Assembly: GCA_937923375.1 (NCBI GenBank)
Contig: CALAJG010000190.1
Span: forward strand, 1-14,178
Length of the DNA: 14,178 bases
Reading direction: 5' to 3'
Origin: an uncultured Leucothrix sp.
Lineage (GTDB): Bacteria; Pseudomonadota; Gammaproteobacteria; Thiotrichales; Thiotrichaceae
Part shown: piece by piece, positions 1-7,022 of the stretch
How the letters are laid out: each line of letters starts with the position of its first letter
Position numbering within the stretch: the stretch's first letter is position 1
Program-made: the position numbers and the translations under genes
Notes under the pieces: generated by a model
Told to the model about the DNA's origin: nothing
What the model saw: only the letters and a program-made list of their open reading frames with translations
Database searches by the model: none

Positions 1-1998
1 TACTTGCTTCTTGCCATATGAAATCACTGTTGGCTTGCTATGAAGAATATCTCCCATCGCATTACGTGGCGTCGTTCCATCAGCCTGATAGCCTTTAATA
101 TAAGCAAGTAATTGGTCTTTATAGGCATCTGACATAGATGAATCACCTAATTGACCCTTAGAGATATTGGCATCGTCAAGTGCAACTAAAGCTCCCCCGT
201 TATCAGTCAAAAGGGTTCTTGAAGCAGGATCTAAGTTGTTAGCAGCGCCGCCGCTAGTCACTGGATTTGTTGCAGCAGTTCTTGCAATTGAGGCATCAGC
301 CCAAAAATCAACTGCGGAAGGCTTTAACAAGCCCTTACCATCAATCGCAACAACGCCATTAGCGTCAACTATCTTACCCTCACTATTCAGCTTAAATTTC
401 TTAATGTTACCGGCCCAAGCAGGAAGTGAGCTATTTTCAAATAATGGTAGGTAAATGTCATCACTGTGCGACAACATAGAATTTGGATCGACCGTGTAAA
501 CCGGAGCGGCAAAGCTTCTGGCTGAGGTATCAATATCATTAATAATGGCCTTGAATGCTGCAACCAATGCCGCAGTATCGGAGGCCGGAAAGTACTTCCC
601 TCCACCGCTGTTTGCAAGCGACTGGAGGTAGGCTTCTGCGCCCGCATTGCTCCCAACATCAAATCCAACCGTGTAAGTTTGAACTGTGTTGTCACCATCC
701 ACATCAGGATTTTGATCCTGTGAATTCAGAAAGCCTGCCAGATCAGTACCACATCGGCCATCTGGGATAGTACTAGTTGCACAATCAGTCGTTAATCCGA
801 GCATCGATTTAACTAAGTTTTGGGTATTATCAAGATCAGCTGCACTACCAACATAAGGCTGACCATCACTTAAAATGACGATCGCGTTGTTTTGACACTC
901 ATTAACGATTGGAGAGTTATACGTGGCAGAGGGTGTGCTCATAACAGTCGTAATAGTGTCGGTTGTCTCATCACACTGATAAGCTGACTCATCACAATAA
1001 GTTCTTTCAAGATCACCTTGGCAAACAATTGATGAAGTTGTCGAACAGTTAGTTGTTACAGTTCCAAGGCAAGTGCCACTCTCCAGGTCAGTGCTACCAT
1101 CACAAGTATCGGTGCAACTCTCGCTTGAATTTGTCTCACAGCTTGAATAGCCAGGGTTTGCTGCCATGCACTCCGCGATTGTTGCCAATCCACAGTTATA
1201 ACTATTGGTGCTGGTCGCTGTGACACAGTTGGTTCCTAAGAAACAGCTTGTTTCACCTGTCGCACAATAGCTTGATCTTGTTGTTGTTACACAATTTATT
1301 CCGCAGTTTGGTTCGCTACAGACTTTGGTGCTGCCGGTTAATGTAGTCGACAACTCTGAAATAATAGATCCCGTGTAAGAGGCTGGATGAGCCGCATGAT
1401 TTTGCTCAGGACTAGCTGAACCCCAGAATGGTGGAGCTCCTCTAAAATATAGAGCCGCTTCATAATAAGCATCCACAATAGGAGTGGCTCCATAAGCTGT
1501 CCAACTTGATAAGATTTGTGGTAGATAGCTACGAACCGTATCGCCGGCTACAGGGTCTGGAAGATTGTCATCTGCCAGTGTGAAATATCCAAGATTATTG
1601 GCAGTATTTAGTGTTCCGGGTAACAAGTTAGATAGCATTAACGGCATAGCTTCATCATCAATAGGCGAAACTGGAAATGAAACGCCATGGGCGTAGGGTG
1701 TTTTGCCCACACCATTACTAAACCCCATTAAACCTACACTCAAACCAGCAATTTCAGGATCTGCGACAACTGCATTGAATGCCGATTGTAGTGCGGTCAA
1801 ACGTGTTTCGCCCATCGTTCCAATAGGACTATTCATACTTCCTGACTGATCCAATAAAAATAGAATATTGGGCTCAGAAGGGGGTTGTTCACCGGTAAAT
1901 ATCTCAATGTCTTCTGCAAAAGCAGAGCTTGTTGCAGTGACGACTAAAATGGTCATCAGGAGTGACTTTATCCACTTTGAAGTAGTTCGGCAGCACAT
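1..1998 (-). CDS. pilY1: PilY1-type pilus tip adhesin, 5' part (C-terminus beyond left edge)
   Basis: One frame is open from an ATG at 1998 to the window edge, giving 666 residues with no stop. AGGA lies 7 bases before the ATG. Residues 1-28 look like a signal peptide ending SSAFA. A von Willebrand A domain starts near residue 45 with the metal-site motif DQSGS (50-54), and its later strand AIVILSDG lies at 372-379. Residues 227-342 form an insertion with 16 cysteines. After the domain come segments typical of PilY1: LPAWAGNIKKF (525-535), a RTLLT/GGALVALDD stretch (594-609), and GTTPRNAMGDILHSKPTVIS (641-660), which in the family leads into the C-terminal beta-propeller, here cut off. PilY1 proteins sit at the type IV pilus tip with the minor pilins and act in pilus priming, adhesion and surface sensing. 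The gene is last in the visible pilV-pilW-pilX-pilY1 run. The family assignment is firm; the ligand is unknown. Confidence 0.93.
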   Translation of the reverse strand, partial: MCCRTTSKWIKSLLMTILVVTATSSAFAEDIEIFTGEQPPSEPNILFLLDQSGSMNSPIGTMGETRLTALQSAFNAVVADPEIAGLSVGLMGFSNGVGKTPYAHGVSFPVSPIDDEAMPLMLSNLLPGTLNTANNLGYFTLADDNLPDPVAGDTVRSYLPQILSSWTAYGATPIVDAYYEAALYFRGAPPFWGSASPEQNHAAHPASYTGSIISELSTTLTGSTKVCSEPNCGINCVTTTRSSYCATGETSCFLGTNCVTATSTNSYNCGLATIAECMAANPGYSSCETNSSESCTDTCDGSTDLESGTCLGTVTTNCSTTSSIVCQGDLERTYCDESAYQCDETTDTITTVMSTPSATYNSPIVNECQNNAIVILSDGQPYVGSAADLDNTQNLVKSMLGLTTDCATSTIPDGRCGTDLAGFLNSQDQNPDVDGDNTVQTYTVGFDVGSNAGAEAYLQSLANSGGGKYFPASDTAALVAAFKAIINDIDTSARSFAAPVYTVDPNSMLSHSDDIYLPLFENSSLPAWAGNIKKFKLNSEGKIVDANGVVAIDGKGLLKPSAVDFWADASIARTAATNPVTSGGAANNLDPASRTLLTDNGGALVALDDANISKGQLGDSSMSDAYKDQLLAYIKGYQADGTTPRNAMGDILHSKPTVISYGKKQV

Positions 1999-2060
1999 AG
2001 CAGTATCCTATTATTTTTATTATCTCTCAGAAAAAGAGAGTTAAGTATTTCTGGCTTTTA

Positions 2061-2543
2061 TTAATTACTGTAAGCATTGGCCGGAGCGGCAATGATCGCA
2101 ACCCCTTTAATATGTTCTGTTTTAGCCCCGGTTCCTTGTAGCCTTGACTCAACTTCAAGCTTATATATCAAACAGGTTGTCCCTGTTGAATTTGCACTGT
2201 TTGTGATGGGACAAGCGGCAGGATTCATCGACATTACGGTAGCTTTGGATTTTATATTTCCTCCGCTAACGGGCTCATTTGGTAACACTGCCTGGGGAAC
2301 ACTATACTTTTGCCCAGCTGGCAGCTTTGAAGCCTCATTAACAAAATTATTGTTACTGATTTTACCTAAAGCAGACTCGGCCCCTTGAAATACCATCATT
2401 GAAGCCATGCTATTTCCTGCAATTTTAGTGCCCATATTGGCTTTCTTCACAGAGCTTAAACCGAGAAAAGTCAGCACCAAAAGAATAGCCAGAGCCCAAA
2501 TCAATACAACACCCTGTTGTTTTTTTATTCCGGCATGTTTCAT
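2061..2543 (-). CDS. pilX: type IV pilus minor pilin PilX
   Basis: This 160-residue protein begins at an ATG preceded by AGGAG. The N-terminus has a short basic leader (KKQQG, 7-11) followed by one hydrophobic helix (12-30, ending LTFLGLSS), the pattern of the PilX_N family. The nearby IAGNSMAS and FQGAESAL segments also match that family. Mature position +5, normally Glu in major pilins, is Trp if cleavage follows Gly11; I believe this is usual for PilX/GspK-like tip subunits. Two cysteines (111, 124) could form a disulfide in the globular domain. By family, PilX caps the minor-pilin priming complex together with PilV, PilW and PilY1. It starts 9 bases after the pilW stop and is followed 62 bases later by pilY1. 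It is on the short side for PilX. Confidence 0.88.
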   Translation of the reverse strand: MKHAGIKKQQGVVLIWALAILLVLTFLGLSSVKKANMGTKIAGNSMASMMVFQGAESALGKISNNNFVNEASKLPAGQKYSVPQAVLPNEPVSGGNIKSKATVMSMNPAACPITNSANSTGTTCLIYKLEVESRLQGTGAKTEHIKGVAIIAAPANAYSN

Positions 2544-2552
2544 CTTAGACTC

Positions 2553-3389
2553 CTATGATGTCGCATTACGTAAACGAATCGTCGATGTAAAGACAGCGCG
2601 CAAGTATTTATCATTTGTTGAAATCACCACGTCATCGAGTAATTGGTATTTTCGAGCTGATGCGTGAACTGCAACAGGATTAAGTGACCTGACTAGCACG
2701 GCCACATTAACACTTACAATTCCTCCCCAGTTACTAACCTCATCTGAATTGACAAAGCGATCTGCGATTCCATCGCCGTCAGCATCCTCACCGTAGCTTA
2801 TTTGTAAATTTTCAACCCCTTCTGCTATCTCTTCCTCAGCTGCATTCAAGGATCCTCCGCAGGTAAGCACAGGCATCCCATCGGCGTTTACATCTGCTTT
2901 AAAGTAATTATAGATTTTGGCTGCAGCAACAGGGGGAGCAGTATCCGAATCAGATAAGCGGCAATCAGCTGGCATTTGTGTTCCGGTACAGTCCGTAGTT
3001 AATAAGTCATCCCCGAGGTAGACAACCCCGATTGTATCGCCACGTGCCTTATCATTTTCAATGGGATTGAATAAACCTGTATTAGCGACACTATCGGCAC
3101 CACCTGTGCATTTTGAAGTAGCAACCGCGCCTAGGATAAACATATCTTTATCCAAAGAGCTACGAGTTGCTTTATAACCAGTGTGCTGTATGACCTGAGT
3201 TAGTTGCTCTAAAACAGCACGCCCGTTTGCTTGCAACAATGACAATTCATCGGTAGTCATACTTGACCGTTTATTTCCAACATACACCGATGAAATGCCG
3301 ATCGTTATGAATAAACCAATGATAATTGCTACCAATAATTCAATTAATGAAAGGCCGTTCTGTTTGTTGTTTCTGCATGACCTGATCAT
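2553..3389 (-). CDS. pilW: type IV pilus minor pilin PilW
   Basis: This is a 278-residue prepilin-like protein. A leader ending KQNG (9-12) is followed by LSLIELLVAIIIG, so cleavage after Gly12 would put Glu17 at mature +5. Residues 13-35 form the membrane helix that packs in the pilus core. A later segment, GVENLQISYG then DADGDGIAD (191-210), is typical of PilW and carries an acidic DxDxDGxxD loop at 202-210 that resembles a calcium-binding site. Cysteines at 94, 134, 143 and 177 lie in the pilin body. The ATG at 3389 overlaps the pilV TGA by four bases, which points to translational coupling. By family, PilW is a subunit of the minor-pilin complex that primes pilus assembly and carries PilY1 to the tip. 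The assignment is firm; metal binding is inferred from the motif only. Confidence 0.9.
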   Translation of the reverse strand: MIRSCRNNKQNGLSLIELLVAIIIGLFITIGISSVYVGNKRSSMTTDELSLLQANGRAVLEQLTQVIQHTGYKATRSSLDKDMFILGAVATSKCTGGADSVANTGLFNPIENDKARGDTIGVVYLGDDLLTTDCTGTQMPADCRLSDSDTAPPVAAAKIYNYFKADVNADGMPVLTCGGSLNAAEEEIAEGVENLQISYGEDADGDGIADRFVNSDEVSNWGGIVSVNVAVLVRSLNPVAVHASARKYQLLDDVVISTNDKYLRAVFTSTIRLRNATS

Positions 3390-3913
3390 TTGCCTATCCT
3401 CGTATTAATCGACAGTCTTCGAGGCACACTTTCACTACCTGCAGACTCTTTACCCAGTACTTGTTCTTGCCAGGAAATATCGATAGTCACACCCGCTGTA
3501 CAATTAACCGGACAAGAAATAATCAATTTTGCATTACTTAAGTCACGCTTGATACCACCTGATGAAGAGTCAGGGCTTCCGCAAAATGCTCCGTATATAT
3601 CGTACTTAGCTACTTCGGCTGAATCACAAGTAGACGTGGCTGCAGTGCAATCAGTCGCTAGTGGGGTGCTGCAATTCAATGTTGTACTATCTACAACGTA
3701 TGAATTGTTAAAAACCCCGGCGGGATTACCTCGCATACGTTCTAAGAGCGCTTGGGTGTGATGAGCAGCCTGATTTTTTGAAAAGGACTGTTGATTACCT
3801 TTTAAGCCAACCAGCTGCATGCCAGCCAAGCCAACCAGGCCAACAGCAACAACGAGTACAGCGACGAGAACTTCTATGAGACTAAAGCCACGCTGTGCGT
3901 GTAGTTTGGACAT
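3386..3913 (-). CDS. pilV: type IV pilus minor pilin PilV
   Basis: The prepilin signal is clear: a short basic leader ending AQRG, then FSLIEVLVAVLVVAVGLVGL, with Glu at mature +5. The N-terminal helix, the LAGMQLVGLKGNQQS stretch and the ALLERMRGNPAG motif are typical of PilV. Six cysteines lie in the C-terminal half. With the ATG at 3913 the protein has 175 residues. A TTG two codons upstream (3919) is a real alternative, because AGAGG lies 5 bases before the TTG but 11 before the ATG; I prefer the ATG on codon type. This is the first visible gene of the minor-pilin run and overlaps pilW by four bases (ATGA). No fimT/fimU-like gene lies directly upstream, which is where Pseudomonas-type clusters usually have one. 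Confidence 0.9.
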   Translation of the reverse strand: MSKLHAQRGFSLIEVLVAVLVVAVGLVGLAGMQLVGLKGNQQSFSKNQAAHHTQALLERMRGNPAGVFNNSYVVDSTTLNCSTPLATDCTAATSTCDSAEVAKYDIYGAFCGSPDSSSGGIKRDLSNAKLIISCPVNCTAGVTIDISWQEQVLGKESAGSESVPRRLSINTRIGK

Positions 3914-4047
3914 GTTCAATGCGGCCTCTATTTTTATTATCTGGCTCGAATATCGAATCTACATAGGGATCGAATTAACTATCAGATGATTATTTTTATT
4001 TGGGACAATTGTAGCGAACTTCGCCAATCAAATGGAAGTACCTCTCA
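3914..4047 (-). promoter_or_regulatory. intergenic region upstream of the minor-pilin genes
   Basis: These 134 bases separate the dihydroorotase-like gene from pilV. They are AT-rich, with two TATTTTTATT-like runs, and should hold the promoter of the pil cluster, since the upstream gene is unrelated. I could not pick a convincing -35/-10 pair. A short inverted repeat (GCGAA at 4014-4018 and TTCGC at 4020-4024, one base between) is the only symmetric element I noticed and could be an operator. There is no clear intrinsic terminator for the upstream gene. Confidence 0.3.
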
Positions 4048-5409
4048 TCAGAGGGCGTCGACAGGGTCATAAACCAAATCTGTTTTCGCAAACCGAAGTG
4101 CCATACCCGGGGCTTGTATGTCTTCAAATTTACCTTTTGAACAAGCGACTTTACCATTGATGATAGTGTTAACTACGGAGGAGCGAAATTCATTTCCATT
4201 AAAGATTGTCCAAGCTGCAGCAGAAATAACATCTTCATCACGTGCAATAAAGCTACCTTCCAAATCAACGAGTACCAAATCAGCCCAATACCCTTCACGA
4301 ATATAGCCTCTATCCTGGATGGCAAAGCGGTCTGCGACAGCATGACTTGTCTTTTGAACAATTAACTCAAGGCTTAAGATCTGATCCTGATAATGCTCTA
4401 GAATAGACGGCAAGGTATATTGAGCAAGCGGTAACCCAGAGAGAACGTCAAAGTAACCCGCTTGCTTTTCTGCCATCATTAAGGGGGTATGGCCACTACA
4501 AATATTATCAATATTATCATCCAATAAGCCTTGGATTAAGGCGGCGCGATCTATGTCGGTTTTAATTGACGGTTCACACTTTAACAAACTTCCTTTATCT
4601 GCATAGTCTGCCTCTGAAAATATCAGGTAATGGCTAGAGACATCTGCTGATATCATTGATGATTTCTGACGAACAGCTTCCAGCAATTCAATTTCTTCAA
4701 CGCTTGAAACGTTTAAAAAATGCGCTTTTGCATGATCGTTTGCCAATGCGACATCTAATACTGACTGAGTCGCAATATTACAAGCTTCTGCACTCCGTAT
4801 AGAGCCATGAAGATGAAATGGAATCTCGTCAGCATAAACTTGCCGATAACTTTCTTCACTTTCAAAAATGGACGGTGCGTCTTCTGCATGAAAAGCAACT
4901 AGCACTGGGGAATCTTTAAAAATTGTTTCTAAAGTAATGGAATCATCGATTCTTAAGTCGTTATTAGTGCTAGCCATATCGACATATATACCGCAACATT
5001 CTGATGAATCAATCGAAGCAATATCAGCTAAGTTATTATTTGAGGCAGGATAGTAGACTGACAGGTTGTTTTGTAATTGCGAACCTTCGATCGAAAACCA
5101 TTCCCTAGGGTAGGCCGACTGAGAAGCGTAATTCGGTAGCAATAGACTGCTCGTAATACCCCCTGCAATAGCAGCTTTGGATTCTTGCGCGAGGCTTTTA
5201 GAAAAGTCAACAGATGTGCTTAGTCTTGCCTGAGTATCTATCATACCTGGCATCAGATGCTTGCCTAGCCCATCGATAAATTGATTGGCTGAAAGATGAC
5301 TCAGATCAGAGCCTATTTGTGAGATGCGACCATTTCGAATGAATACATCCGCTTCCTGTATCATGCCTTCATTAACAATCTGGACATTGCAGATTAGCAG
5401 TGTACTCAT
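4048..5409 (-). CDS. dihydroorotase-like amidohydrolase, probably not a functional dihydroorotase
   Basis: The 453-residue protein has the full layout of the type I dihydroorotase/cyclic amidohydrolase family: an N-terminal beta domain, PGMID (54-58), HAED (174-177), AHFLNVSS (229-236), SSHYL (258-262), GHTPLMMAEK (306-315), SGLPLAQYTLPSIL (324-337) and a closing GYWADLVLVDLE (373-384). Key residues are gone: the HxH after GMID is Gln60/Arg62, the His of the usual HVS motif is Asn233, and the catalytic Asp of the usual DHAPH motif is Gly306 (its last His is Leu310). His174, His260 and His307 remain. Loss of function as a metal-dependent dihydroorotase is therefore inferred. Non-catalytic relatives (PyrC') are known to serve as structural partners of aspartate transcarbamoylase in Pseudomonas, but no pyrB is present here. 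The gene starts 11 bases after the folA stop and ends that transcription unit. The ATG at 5409 has only a weak GAGTGAG upstream. Confidence 0.8.
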   Translation of the reverse strand: MSTLLICNVQIVNEGMIQEADVFIRNGRISQIGSDLSHLSANQFIDGLGKHLMPGMIDTQARLSTSVDFSKSLAQESKAAIAGGITSSLLLPNYASQSAYPREWFSIEGSQLQNNLSVYYPASNNNLADIASIDSSECCGIYVDMASTNNDLRIDDSITLETIFKDSPVLVAFHAEDAPSIFESEESYRQVYADEIPFHLHGSIRSAEACNIATQSVLDVALANDHAKAHFLNVSSVEEIELLEAVRQKSSMISADVSSHYLIFSEADYADKGSLLKCEPSIKTDIDRAALIQGLLDDNIDNICSGHTPLMMAEKQAGYFDVLSGLPLAQYTLPSILEHYQDQILSLELIVQKTSHAVADRFAIQDRGYIREGYWADLVLVDLEGSFIARDEDVISAAAWTIFNGNEFRSSVVNTIINGKVACSKGKFEDIQAPGMALRFAKTDLVYDPVDAL

Positions 5410-5420
5410 AAGTACTCACT

Positions 5421-5921
5421 CTATTTGCTAGTCGTAGGTGCCCTTTCTAATATCTCAAATCGATAGGGCCAAGGATTTTTATCATCGGCGGGGTGCTTAT
5501 CCAGACTAAGCTGTACCCACTCGATTAGGCTATAGTCAGGAAAAAAGGTGTCGCCTTCAAACTGCGCATCGATATGGGTTAAGTATAGTCGTTGCGCAAG
5601 GGGAAGTGCTTGTTGATAAAGTTGCTGGCCACCAATGATGAATATTTGGTTCTCATCATTAGCTAGCTCTAAGGCAGAATCCAGATCGCTAACAACGTCA
5701 CAACCCTTTATAGAAAACCCATCGGAACGACTAAGAACGATATTTTTCCTTCCCGGTAAAGGCATACCTATGGAATCATAGGTTTTTCTTCCCATAATGA
5801 CAGGGCAACCCATCGTTATACGCTTGAAATTAGCTAAGTCTGCCGGCAAATGCCAGGGCATTGTACCGTTCAGACCAATCACCCTGCCCTTTGACATTGC
5901 TGATATCATTGAGATAATCAT
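5421..5921 (-). CDS. folA: dihydrofolate reductase
   Basis: The 166-residue protein matches chromosomal FolA along its length. It would reduce dihydrofolate to tetrahydrofolate with NADPH in the cytosol, feeding thymidylate, purine and methionine synthesis. Visible family motifs are RVIGLNGTMPWHLPADL (13-29) with the active-site acid Asp28 and Trp23, VIMGRKTYDSIG (41-52), LPGRKNIVLS (55-64), the NADPH-binding IIGGQQLYQ near residue 95, and LTHIDAQFEGDTFFPDY near the C-terminus. Length is close to the usual 159-170. The ATG overlaps the sspB TGA by four bases, so translation is probably coupled to sspAB. It precedes the dihydroorotase-like gene, giving a small folate/pyrimidine-flavoured tail to the sspAB unit. 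Confidence 0.96.
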   Translation of the reverse strand: MIISMISAMSKGRVIGLNGTMPWHLPADLANFKRITMGCPVIMGRKTYDSIGMPLPGRKNIVLSRSDGFSIKGCDVVSDLDSALELANDENQIFIIGGQQLYQQALPLAQRLYLTHIDAQFEGDTFFPDYSLIEWVQLSLDKHPADDKNPWPYRFEILERAPTTSK

Positions 5922-6322
5922 TTCACGACACGGAGTGTAGGTCGTTTTCCCGCTGCAGGTGATTTCGGCGGGGTATCATCCGGTTCAGGGTTATCATCCA
6001 CTTCTGATTCAGGCAATTTGTCAAACATCATGCCTTCGTTATTTTCAGCAGCATAGACAGCACGGATCGCATTCATTGGTGCATAAATATTATAAGGCTT
6101 GCCCGCAAACCGCGCACTAAACCCTAGGCATTCATTATCAATCTCAAAACCCTGAACAGCACTCGGTGAAACATTGAGTATTATCTTTCCATCTTCGACG
6201 TACTGACGCGGTACTTCTACACCGGCCATTTCCGCATCGATCATTACGTGAGGCGTTAACTCATTATCAAGGATCCACTCATACATGGCCCTCATCAAAT
6301 AAGGTCGATTAGAGGTCATCAT
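5918..6322 (-). CDS. sspB: ClpXP protease specificity-enhancing factor SspB
   Basis: The 134-residue protein has the SspB layout: a substrate-binding domain beginning RPYLMRAMYEWILDNELTPH, with VEVPRQYVEDGKIILNVSP and the IYAPMNAIRAVYAAEN region, then an acidic, Pro-rich flexible tail (about 103-126), and a C-terminal RPTLRVVK (127-134). In E. coli a nearly identical C-terminal peptide docks on the ClpX zinc domain, while the folded domain holds ssrA-tagged substrates for degradation. Two Met codons open the frame; the first (6322) gives a 4-base ATGA overlap with sspA and is preferred. sspA-sspB is a conserved pair across gammaproteobacteria. Confidence 0.95.
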   Translation of the reverse strand: MMTSNRPYLMRAMYEWILDNELTPHVMIDAEMAGVEVPRQYVEDGKIILNVSPSAVQGFEIDNECLGFSARFAGKPYNIYAPMNAIRAVYAAENNEGMMFDKLPESEVDDNPEPDDTPPKSPAAGKRPTLRVVK

Positions 6323-6948
6323 GGGCGAATAGATTTTTCCGTTTCAGTTAAGGATTCCTGAAACATCTCTCTTGAAAAAACACGATCCATATAATTCATT
6401 AACGGCTTAACACCGGTTGACGGCATATCGATACCATACTTAGGTAGTCGCCAAAGAACCGGAGCTATAGTGCAATCAACTAAGGAAAAATCTGTGCTAA
6501 GGAAGTACGGTTTTATCGCGAATACATCAACCGCTGATAGGACACCTGAGCGTAAGATATTGCGTGCACGATCTGCTTTCTCCGGCACGCCACTTTCCAT
6601 ATCTCGAAGTAGGCTGTACCAATCTTTCTCAATGCGATACAACGCCAAACGAGAGTGAGCTCGTGTTACAGGATCAACAGGCATCAATGGCGGATGCGGA
6701 AAACGCTCATCAAGATACTCCATGATAACTCGCGCATCGTACAGCACTAAATCACGGTCGATGAGAGTCGGTGCCGTATTATAGGGGTTCAGTTCTGCAA
6801 GATCTTCCGGCTTATTGTCCGGATCAATTTCGATGATATCAACGGTAATGTCTTTTTCAGCCAATACAATCCTCACCCGATGACAATCAGCACAGTCAGG
6901 CAAGGTAAATAGCGTCATAACAGAACGGCGGTTAGAAACTGAACTCAT
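6319..6948 (-). CDS. sspA: stringent starvation protein A, GST-fold RNA polymerase-associated regulator
   Basis: The 209-residue protein has an N-terminal thioredoxin-like domain (about 8-85) and a C-terminal helical GST domain. In E. coli SspA binds RNA polymerase and acts in stationary-phase, acid-stress and phage P1 late gene expression; the PHP motif of its surface pocket is kept here (84-86, within ERFPHPPLMP). RRSVMTLF, VRIVLAEK and RIEKDWYSLL are also family hallmarks. Unusual is Cys19-Ala-Asp-Cys22 just before HRVRIVLAEK, the place where thioredoxin/glutaredoxin-fold proteins carry a redox CxxC; the E. coli protein as I recall it has no Cys there. The ATG at 6948 has GGAG six bases upstream. 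The gene begins only 23 bases after a strong terminator that ends petABC. Confidence 0.95.
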   Translation of the reverse strand: MSSVSNRRSVMTLFTLPDCADCHRVRIVLAEKDITVDIIEIDPDNKPEDLAELNPYNTAPTLIDRDLVLYDARVIMEYLDERFPHPPLMPVDPVTRAHSRLALYRIEKDWYSLLRDMESGVPEKADRARNILRSGVLSAVDVFAIKPYFLSTDFSLVDCTIAPVLWRLPKYGIDMPSTGVKPLMNYMDRVFSREMFQESLTETEKSIRP

Positions 6949-6971
6949 TCAATTCTCCCAAATCCAAATGC

Positions 6972-6999
6972 AAAAAGGCTGCCCGACGTTGGGCAGCCT
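6972..6999 (-). terminator. rho-independent terminator after petC
   Basis: The arms AGGCTGCCC (6976-6984) and GGGCAGCCT (6991-6999) are perfectly complementary over 9 bp around a 6-base loop. On the minus strand the hairpin is followed directly by TTTTT, completing an intrinsic terminator for transcription coming from petABC. It lies 23 bases before the sspA start codon. Confidence 0.92.
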
Positions 7000-7022
7000 C
7001 GCGATACTACAGTAAAACGCGA

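Noticed and set aside
167..770. Two plus-strand open frames opposite pilY1
   Set aside because: They are short, lack recognisable domains and lie antisense to a continuous, clearly coding PilY1 frame.
2015..2041. CTCTC / GAGAG repeat between pilX and pilY1
   Set aside because: A 5-bp stem with a 7-base loop in AT-rich sequence is too weak to call a regulatory hairpin or terminator.
4024..4037. Sigma-54-like TGGC / TCGC arrangement upstream of pilV
   Set aside because: The GG-to-GC spacing is one base short and the -12 element does not fit.
4042..4055. Short inverted repeat CCTCT-catc-AGAGG at the end of the dihydroorotase-like gene
   Set aside because: Only 5 bp, overlaps the stop codon and has no following T-run, so it is not a credible terminator.
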